This document shows positions 58,590 through 64,000 of a DNA stretch of 64,000 nt, piece after piece. Source of the stretch: CAYMPH01 sp964529415 (lineage in GTDB: Bacteria > Spirochaetota > UBA4802 > UBA5550); NCBI GenBank assembly GCA_964529415.1, contig CAZGWD010000012.1:1-64000 (forward strand), read 5' to 3'. Both the position numbers and the translations under genes were made by a program. Numbering within the stretch: the stretch's first letter is position 1; every line of letters begins with the position of its first letter. The notes beneath the pieces were generated by a model that did no database searches, was not told the origin of the DNA, and worked only from the letters and a program-made list of their open reading frames with translations.

Positions 58590-58951
58590 ATAAAGTAGAA
58601 AATATTTCACCGAATGAAGTATGGAAGGTTATTGCTGAGGATAAAGGTTTCTGGAGAGCAGGCGTTTACAAACCGGAATTTTTATCGCCGGATGATATAA
58701 GCATTCTTGAAAAACATACCTGCCCGGAACTTTTTGTCTGCGTTGGCGGAAAAGCAGGATTGATTATTATTAAAGATGGAAAGGAATATAAGGAAATTCT
58801 TGAGCCTTTTCAGTCTATTTTAATTGATGGATTTCATAATGGTTTCAGAATCGATGAAAGCGCTTTTTTTCTTGTTGCAGAAAGATCATCTTTTGAAACA
58901 GAATATATTAATAGAAAAAGCGGAGAAATTATTAAAAGGGTAAAAGTATAA
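58586..58951 (+). CDS. Small cupin-like protein
   Basis: A 121-residue, beta-rich soluble protein. Residues ~40-105 (KHTCPELFVCVGGKAGLIIIKDGKEYKEILEPFQSILIDGFHNGFRI) resemble a single-cupin barrel with the ligand-type residues His43, Glu47 and His83, but the standard cupin motifs are incomplete. TTG start inside the preceding TGA (TTGA), with GGAA upstream, so it is coupled to the epimerase-like gene. Function unknown; similar small genes may act on the same substrate. Confidence 0.6.
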   Translation: MNKVENISPNEVWKVIAEDKGFWRAGVYKPEFLSPDDISILEKHTCPELFVCVGGKAGLIIIKDGKEYKEILEPFQSILIDGFHNGFRIDESAFFLVAERSSFETEYINRKSGEIIKRVKV

Positions 58952-58955
58952 ATAT

Positions 58956-60338
58956 ATGCCTGGTGAAAAATTAACAGTTTTGCTGATCGATTTTGTAGAT
59001 ATCAGGAAAAGTTCAATTTTTAATATTTTATCTGATGCAGGATTTACAGTTGTTTTTTCATCTTATAGTGATTTCATAAATGAGTTTGAAAAAAATAAAA
59101 ATAATTTAAATCTAATATTATTTAGAATTTCCAATTCAGATCAGTATCATCTTACTATTATTGAACAAATTAAAAAATTGGAAATTGTGGGTAATATTCC
59201 TGTAGTTATTCTTTCTTCATCAAGAAAGATCCAGTTTTTTCTTGACAGGCTTGAAGACGGATTCTGCCATTTTATAACAACTCCTGTAAATAAAGACCGG
59301 TTAATCAGCAGAATTGAATTTATTAATAAATCTGCAAAGTCGGATAAATCGCAGAAGCTGGATTTTGAATTTATATATAAGCAGAAAAATTATAAGTTTG
59401 ATATTGAAAAACAGAAGACTCTGGATTTTATGATGTCTGCTCTTGAAAATGCTACGCATCAAAATAAAATGCTTGTTGATTCACTTCATCGGCAGAACAA
59501 TTATAAATCAAATCTTTCAAAATTAAAAACCATGGTCTTGCCGGGTGCTTTGAATCCTGAAGAAAGAAAGCTTGAAGAGGATCTTTGGAAAAGTTTTGAC
59601 AACAATGATTTCAGGTTATACTATCAGCCTGTAGTTTCGCTTGATACCGGAATTATATCGGGTTTCGAATCTCTGATCAGATGGGTTCATCCGGAAAAGG
59701 GATTTCTTGTCCCTGATCTTTTTATTCCTGTTGCGGAAAAATCACCAATAATAATTGCGCTCGGTTTCTGGATTGTTGAGGAGGCTGTTAAGCAGATTAA
59801 AATCTGGAATGAAAAATATAAATTTGAGAAACCGCTGCGGGTTAATATAAATCTTTCAACCAAGCAGTTTACTCATCCGGAGCTTTCTGAAAAAATTATT
59901 GAAATTGTCAATAAATATGATGTTGACCACGAGTCAATAGCGTTTGAAATTACTGAAAGCGCGTTTATGGAAGATATGGAATCAGCGAACCTTATGCTTC
60001 TAAAGCTGAAATCCGAGAATTTCAAAATTTATATGGATGATTTTGGAACAGGATATTCTTCTCTTAATTACCTTCTTCACTTTCCGGTTGACGTTATAAA
60101 AATAGACAAGTCTTTTGTACAGTGGATGCACATTGAAGAGCAGAGCGAGCAGATAGTTAAGTCGGTTATTTATCTTGCGCATAATTTGAATATGAAGGTT
60201 GTTACTGAGGGTGTAGAAAGCCTGGAACAGCTTAATCTTCTGAAAATTATGAATTCCGATTACGGTCAGGGATATTATTATTCCCCGCCTCTTGATGCTG
60301 AAAATGCGGAACTTTTCATTCAGAAATATATTAAGTGA
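58956..60338 (+). CDS. EAL-domain protein with degenerate receiver
   Basis: A 460-residue cytoplasmic protein. Residues ~5-125 have a receiver-like alpha/beta fold, but the phospho-accepting Asp is replaced by Arg57 (LNLILFRISN) and the conserved Lys by Thr109, so it cannot be phosphorylated in the usual way. A helical linker (~125-205) leads to an EAL domain (~215-455) with key residues kept: Glu238 (ESL), Asn299, Glu331 (EITE), DDFGTGYSSL at 361-370, KIDKSFV and Glu418. It should be an active cyclic-di-GMP phosphodiesterase. It starts 4 bases after the cupin-like gene. Confidence 0.9.
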   Translation: MPGEKLTVLLIDFVDIRKSSIFNILSDAGFTVVFSSYSDFINEFEKNKNNLNLILFRISNSDQYHLTIIEQIKKLEIVGNIPVVILSSSRKIQFFLDRLEDGFCHFITTPVNKDRLISRIEFINKSAKSDKSQKLDFEFIYKQKNYKFDIEKQKTLDFMMSALENATHQNKMLVDSLHRQNNYKSNLSKLKTMVLPGALNPEERKLEEDLWKSFDNNDFRLYYQPVVSLDTGIISGFESLIRWVHPEKGFLVPDLFIPVAEKSPIIIALGFWIVEEAVKQIKIWNEKYKFEKPLRVNINLSTKQFTHPELSEKIIEIVNKYDVDHESIAFEITESAFMEDMESANLMLLKLKSENFKIYMDDFGTGYSSLNYLLHFPVDVIKIDKSFVQWMHIEEQSEQIVKSVIYLAHNLNMKVVTEGVESLEQLNLLKIMNSDYGQGYYYSPPLDAENAELFIQKYIK

Positions 60339-60359
60339 AGTGTTTAATCCAAATAATTA

Positions 60360-60456
60360 TGTGTAAGAGAAGGAGATAAGGAGATTGTAGAGATAGTGGG
60401 ATAAATTTTTTATATCACCTCATCACTTCTATCTCCATATCCCCTAATATCTTTGT
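60360..60456. repeat. Purine-rich imperfect inverted repeat, copy B
   Basis: The left arm starts TGTGTAAGAGAAGGAGATAA and continues G/A-rich. The right arm, C/T-rich (ATCTCCATATCCCCTAATAT), is its approximate reverse complement around an AT-rich centre. It fills the gap between the converging EAL gene and hypF and could end transcripts from both sides. It is a related copy of 43453-43566. Confidence 0.6.
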
Positions 60457-60459
60457 TCT

Positions 60460-62736
60460 TTATTGCAATTTATTTAAAATTTCTTTTGCAATGCAGATCT
60501 GACCCAGGGCAATGCAGCCGTCATTAAATGGAACATTCTCAGGCAGAAAAACCTCGAAACCCGCATCAGAAAGTCCGGTTATGATATATTTTAAAAGCAG
60601 CCTGTTATGAAAAGCGCCTCCGCTTAAAGCGACTTTATTGAGCCCTGTTTTCTTCCTGATTATAACTGATATTTCAATGCTTGTATCAGCAATGGCTTTA
60701 TGGAAAAAAAGAGCGCTGATTGATTTATCAATTTTATTTTCATTCATTTCAATAATTCTACTGATAATAGATTCCGAACTGATAATGATTTCATCTTCAC
60801 CCGTAAAAGGAATAATGTATTTATTTACAGGAGATGTTGATTTCATGGCAAGCTCTTCAAGCAGAATCGCAGCTTCAGCTTCCGAGCTTACGCATTCTGC
60901 AGCTCCAAGAATTGCTGAAACCGCATCAAAAAGACGGCCGATACTGCATGTGAGCGGAGAATTTATTTTTTTATCGATCATTTCAATCACCGCAGATGTA
61001 TTATATGAATCAAAGTACCCGTCTAATATTTTATTTTGAGCAAGATACATAAGGGATGCTCCGGTTTTCCAAACATCCTTAATTGCTGATTCACCGCCTG
61101 GTAAAGGGAAATATGAGAACCGCGCTTTTCTTGAAAAAGAGTGCCTGTCTGCAATTAAGAATTCGCTTCCCCATAAATTGCTGTCTGTTCCGTAACCTGT
61201 TCCATCGAAAGCAATACCAATAACTTTTTCATCAAGATTGTGATCTTCAAGCACTGAAGCAATATGAGCAAAATGATGCTGAATTGATATGCGCTTTGTT
61301 TTGTTACCGGCTGTTTCGTCAGCGAATTGAGTTGTTAAATATCCGGGGTGCATGTCAGATACCACTGCATCAGGTTTTGAATCAAAAACCTTTATATAAT
61401 GATCCACTGTATTTTTAAATGCCTTGTGGGTTTCAATATCAGCCATATCTCCAAGATACTGACTTATGATAATGGAATCGTTTTTTGAAATGGCAAAATT
61501 ATTTTTTAAATCTCCTCCCATTGCGAGAATAATTTTATCTGATGGTTTTGAATTTAAAGGAGACGGTACATACCCTCTTGCTCTTCTGATAAAAAATGGT
61601 TTTCCGTTTTCAGCGAAAAGCACGCTGTCGTCGCTTTGTGCCAGAATTTCCCTGTTATATGATACAATATAATCCGCAATCCCGGATAAATTTTCAAATG
61701 CTTCATCATCCCTGTAGATGATCGGCTCGTCAGCCACATTTCCGCTGGTCATAACGAGTACAGTATCCGGTTTGTTCGAGAAAAGTCTGTGCTGGAATGG
61801 CGTATATGGAATCATGAAACCAAGATAAGTTAAGCCTGGTGCTGCATACGGAGAAATATCTGCCAGATCTTTAAGTTTCAGTAAAACTATAGGCCGTTCT
61901 TTTGATACAAGCAGTTTTTTTTCTGTATCAGTTATATGCGCGTATTTCAATATTGATTCAATTGATGAAGCCATGAGCGCGAAAGGTTTGAACAGTCTGC
62001 GTTTTCTTTTGCGAAGTTCTGAAACAGCATCATTGTTTTTTGCATCTGCAGCAAGGTGATATCCGCCGATTCCTTTTATTGCAGCAATATTTCCGGAAAG
62101 AAGAATTTCCAAAGTTTTATCTGCAATGTCTTGATATCCCTTTGCAATAATTTCTCCTGTATTTTTTTTTAGCGTTAGCATTGGTCCGCATTCAGGGCAT
62201 GCGTTCGGCTGTGAATGGAATCTTCTGCTTTCCGGATCTGCATATTCAGTTTCACATGCAGGGCACATTTTTAAAATATTCATGGATGTATTTTTTCTGT
62301 CGTAGGGGGTGTCGTGCGCAATGCTGAATCTTGGTCCGCAGTTTATGCATGTTATGAAAGGATAGAGATAGCGCCTGTCGGATGGGTTATTAAACTCCAA
62401 AAGGCAATCTTCGCAGACTGCAGTATCTGGAGAATAAAAAGCGGTTTTAAATTCGGATTGCCTGCTGCTTTCAATTTTAAATGAGCTGAAATTTTTCAAA
62501 GCGCTTTGTGTATAATTCAGTTCATGTATTGAAGCAAGGCCGGGAAGTTTTGTTTTTATATCAGCCATAAATTTTTGAAGAATTTCCGGATCGGATTCTG
62601 CTTCAATTAAAACGCCTTCTGTATCATTCAGAACATAACCTTTTATGGAATAATCTTTCGCAAGCCTGTATATGAATGGCCTGAATCCAACTCCCTGGAC
62701 TACACCTTTAACGCGAATGATATAATTTTTTTTCAT
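60460..62736 (-). CDS. hypF: [NiFe]-hydrogenase maturation carbamoyltransferase HypF
   Basis: A 758-residue enzyme that makes the thiocarboxamide precursor of the cyanide ligands for the NiFe active site. It shows an N-terminal acylphosphatase domain (GVVQGVGFRPFIYRL, ~11-25), two zinc-finger pairs (CEDC..CINCGPRF and CPAC..CPECG, ~108-185), a YrdC-like carbamoyl-AMP domain (~200-385, GIGGYHLAADA) and a Kae1-like C-terminal domain with the HHFAH metal motif (~487-491) and KVALSGGAFHNRLLL. Complete, normal length. No other hyp or hydrogenase genes are in the window, but its presence predicts a NiFe hydrogenase elsewhere. Confidence 0.96.
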   Translation of the reverse strand: MKKNYIIRVKGVVQGVGFRPFIYRLAKDYSIKGYVLNDTEGVLIEAESDPEILQKFMADIKTKLPGLASIHELNYTQSALKNFSSFKIESSRQSEFKTAFYSPDTAVCEDCLLEFNNPSDRRYLYPFITCINCGPRFSIAHDTPYDRKNTSMNILKMCPACETEYADPESRRFHSQPNACPECGPMLTLKKNTGEIIAKGYQDIADKTLEILLSGNIAAIKGIGGYHLAADAKNNDAVSELRKRKRRLFKPFALMASSIESILKYAHITDTEKKLLVSKERPIVLLKLKDLADISPYAAPGLTYLGFMIPYTPFQHRLFSNKPDTVLVMTSGNVADEPIIYRDDEAFENLSGIADYIVSYNREILAQSDDSVLFAENGKPFFIRRARGYVPSPLNSKPSDKIILAMGGDLKNNFAISKNDSIIISQYLGDMADIETHKAFKNTVDHYIKVFDSKPDAVVSDMHPGYLTTQFADETAGNKTKRISIQHHFAHIASVLEDHNLDEKVIGIAFDGTGYGTDSNLWGSEFLIADRHSFSRKARFSYFPLPGGESAIKDVWKTGASLMYLAQNKILDGYFDSYNTSAVIEMIDKKINSPLTCSIGRLFDAVSAILGAAECVSSEAEAAILLEELAMKSTSPVNKYIIPFTGEDEIIISSESIISRIIEMNENKIDKSISALFFHKAIADTSIEISVIIRKKTGLNKVALSGGAFHNRLLLKYIITGLSDAGFEVFLPENVPFNDGCIALGQICIAKEILNKLQ

Positions 62737-62818
62737 AAGATTTATAATTTTAACCTTAATTATCAGATATTGCCTTTATTAAGTGGAATTTAAAACTGGT
62801 AAAGCAATAATTAATTTG

Positions 62819-62846
62819 TTGACAATGATTGTATTTTTTTGTTAAT
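62819..62846 (+). promoter_or_regulatory. Putative promoter of the small lipoprotein gene at 62907
   Basis: A perfect TTGACA (62819-62824) is followed after 16 bases by GTTAAT (62841-62846, four of six). It lies about 60 bases before the start codon, in the gap shared with divergent hypF. Confidence 0.4.
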
Positions 62847-62906
62847 TATTCTTAGTTAAACTATTTCATCAAAAAGGTTTGATTATTCAATTTAATATAG
62901 TGTGAT

Positions 62907-63305
62907 ATGAAAAAATTAATTATATTGATATCAGCATTACTTTTATGCGCTCCGCTGCTCACCTGTTCTGACACAGGGCAGACTGTTAATCTGAAAATAT
63001 ACTATTCAGCTGCCGGGTTTTCAGGGTTTTACGTGGCAGATTCCGGCAGTGTTGTCATGCTCAATGAAGGTACTTCTGTTGTTTCTGATCCGGCAGGCAT
63101 GTATGAAGCAACTGTAGCAATGACAACAAGCCTTAAAGTTCAGATAACTTCAAAATCATTAACAAATTTTATTACAGTTATGGTTTATAAGGATTCTAAA
63201 ATCGTAAAGGAAGGAACAAGCACTGGAGACGGATATGCTGCTGCTGCAGTAACGCTTACTTACGAATATGAATCAACTGAAACAGAAACTACAACTACGA
63301 AATAA
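62907..63305 (+). CDS. Small hypothetical lipoprotein
   Basis: A 132-residue protein with a lipoprotein signal (lipobox PLLTC at ~16-20). The mature part is a small beta-sandwich-like domain (NLKIYYSAAGFSGFYVADSG... SLKVQITSK... AAVTLTYEYE) ending in a Thr/Glu tail. No family assigned. It overlaps tail to tail with the Nudix gene by 11 bases. Confidence 0.72.
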   Translation: MKKLIILISALLLCAPLLTCSDTGQTVNLKIYYSAAGFSGFYVADSGSVVMLNEGTSVVSDPAGMYEATVAMTTSLKVQITSKSLTNFITVMVYKDSKIVKEGTSTGDGYAAAAVTLTYEYESTETETTTTK

Positions 63306-63888
63306 TCTTCTGAACAAAATCAGTTACAATCATTGAAGTAAGTCCCCAGATTGTATTGCCGCTGAAAATATATCTGTATATAATTATATCGTTATCATTA
63401 AAACTGTATGTATCAAATTCAACATCATTGTGATTTGTAAATATTTCAAGCGGAACTTCTACATGGTCAACTATCTCATCAATGTTGAAATTGTATTCAA
63501 CCGGGTAGTCCGTGCAACCTACAAATGAAGCAATATGAAAACCTGTAATTGAGATATAATCATCAAACCTTCCGAGTATATCAATTTTTGATCTGTGTAC
63601 ACCGGTTTCCTCTTCTGTTTCACGAAAAGCAGTTTCAATAATATCTGCATCTTCAGGATCAATTGAACCGCCCGGGAGCGACATCTGGCCTTTGTGTACA
63701 GCAACCTTTTCAGATCTTTTTGTTACCAATAAATGAGGTTTGTTGTTTTTTTCAAATAGAAGAATTAAAACTGCAGCCTCTTTATGCTCGGATGATCCAA
63801 TCTGCCTGTGTTTTCTATTCTGCAGTGACAGTTTCACTGAATTTTTGAATTCAGTGAAACTGTAATTATTTCCGGTTAGAGGTATCAT
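63295..63888 (-). CDS. NudL-type Nudix hydrolase (CoA pyrophosphatase family)
   Basis: A 197-residue Nudix enzyme. The box GGSIDPEDADIIETAFRETEEETGV is complete (catalytic REXXEE), and the preceding VHKGQMSLPGG is the UPF0035/NudL signature associated with hydrolysis of coenzyme A and its derivatives. The substrate is inferred from family. It is coupled by ATGA overlap to the gene entering from the right edge. Confidence 0.92.
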   Translation of the reverse strand: MIPLTGNNYSFTEFKNSVKLSLQNRKHRQIGSSEHKEAAVLILLFEKNNKPHLLVTKRSEKVAVHKGQMSLPGGSIDPEDADIIETAFRETEEETGVHRSKIDILGRFDDYISITGFHIASFVGCTDYPVEYNFNIDEIVDHVEVPLEIFTNHNDVEFDTYSFNDNDIIIYRYIFSGNTIWGLTSMIVTDFVQKIIS

Positions 63889-64000
63889 TTTGTTGATGGG
63901 TATAATATTTTGTATTGAGTCAGAAATTTATCTGTACGCACTATGTAATATCTTGTTTCTATGAATGGAATAAATTCTGAAAAATAATCCATATCTGAAA
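63885..64000 (-). CDS. C-terminal end of an unidentified protein, cut by the window edge
   Basis: An open frame enters at the right edge and stops at TGA overlapping the Nudix ATG (ATGA). The 37 visible residues run from SDMDYFSEF through ETRYYIVRTDKF to the C-terminal YPSTK, a charged, aromatic-rich tail. Too short to identify; called a gene because of the overlap, the lack of stops and the neighbouring gene's dependence on it for translation. Confidence 0.55.
   Translation of the reverse strand, partial: SDMDYFSEFIPFIETRYYIVRTDKFLTQYKILYPSTK

Overview
The window is AT-rich, gene-dense DNA from the chromosome of a Gram-negative (diderm) bacterium. Outer-membrane beta-barrels, a TolC-type channel, a LolA-like carrier, LolCDE-like ABC genes and many lipoproteins all point to two membranes. 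Three lipoproteins carry Phe at position -3 of the lipobox, as tolerated in spirochaetes. A metX-metW pair, HD-GYP/EAL/class III cyclase signalling and a divergent H+-pyrophosphatase also fit a spirochaete-like organism. That assignment is inference; no rRNA is present. There is no phage, plasmid or CRISPR locus. Mobile DNA is limited to a decayed IS256-family copy, an IS-end-like remnant at the left edge and several families of small palindromic repeats.

Layout. 1-10 kb: IS-end remnant, yjbQ with a small orphan gene, dinG-type helicase, membrane pyrophosphatase hppA, a b-type cytochrome/Fe-S/CCG-domain oxidoreductase resembling ETF:menaquinone oxidoreductase, then metX-metW. 10-15.4 kb: VapBC-like toxin-antitoxin pair, then TolC and RND transporter genes with no membrane-fusion gene. 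15.4-25 kb is a surface-protein island: a 9-repeat Ig-like lipoprotein, the IS256 fossil, an ECF sigma factor overlapping a FecR-type membrane protein, a lipoprotein with three FN3-like units plus a seven-blade propeller, and an FN3/beta-barrel outer-membrane protein. 25-33.6 kb: hisE-hisG, an HD-GYP phosphodiesterase, a ZnuABC-like metal transporter, uvrB and nadC in a tightly overlapped run. 33.7-40.8 kb: beta-lactamase-fold lipoprotein, cyclophilin, CDF and CorA-like transporters, STAS protein, flavoprotein, hemerythrin and transaldolase. 40.9-46.7 kb: a leftward cluster of ABC ATPase, two FtsX-type permeases, TetR regulator, LolA-like protein and an outer-membrane barrel. 46.9-51.3 kb: receiver protein, adenylate cyclase, secreted protein, and a DUF438-hemerythrin-PAS/DUF1858 pair. 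51.5-55.6 kb: ispE, tRNA-Gln, a short glmU, prs, rplY and a strikingly divergent pth. 55.8-64 kb: secreted and HEAT-repeat lipoproteins, a TIGR01777 epimerase, an EAL protein with a degenerate receiver, hypF, a small lipoprotein and a NudL-type Nudix hydrolase.

How the genes fit together. Many pairs overlap by 1-17 bases or share stop and start codons, so translation is probably coupled. The most system-like unit is the sigma/FecR/surface-protein island: regulator and candidate targets are adjacent, palindromes sit in front of the sigma gene and the propeller lipoprotein, and the FecR protein ends in a short motif that also begins the outer-membrane barrel. The LolCDE-like cluster looks like an envelope-transport unit with its own TetR regulator. 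The most surprising single gene is the pth homologue, which has lost the catalytic histidine and several other invariant residues.
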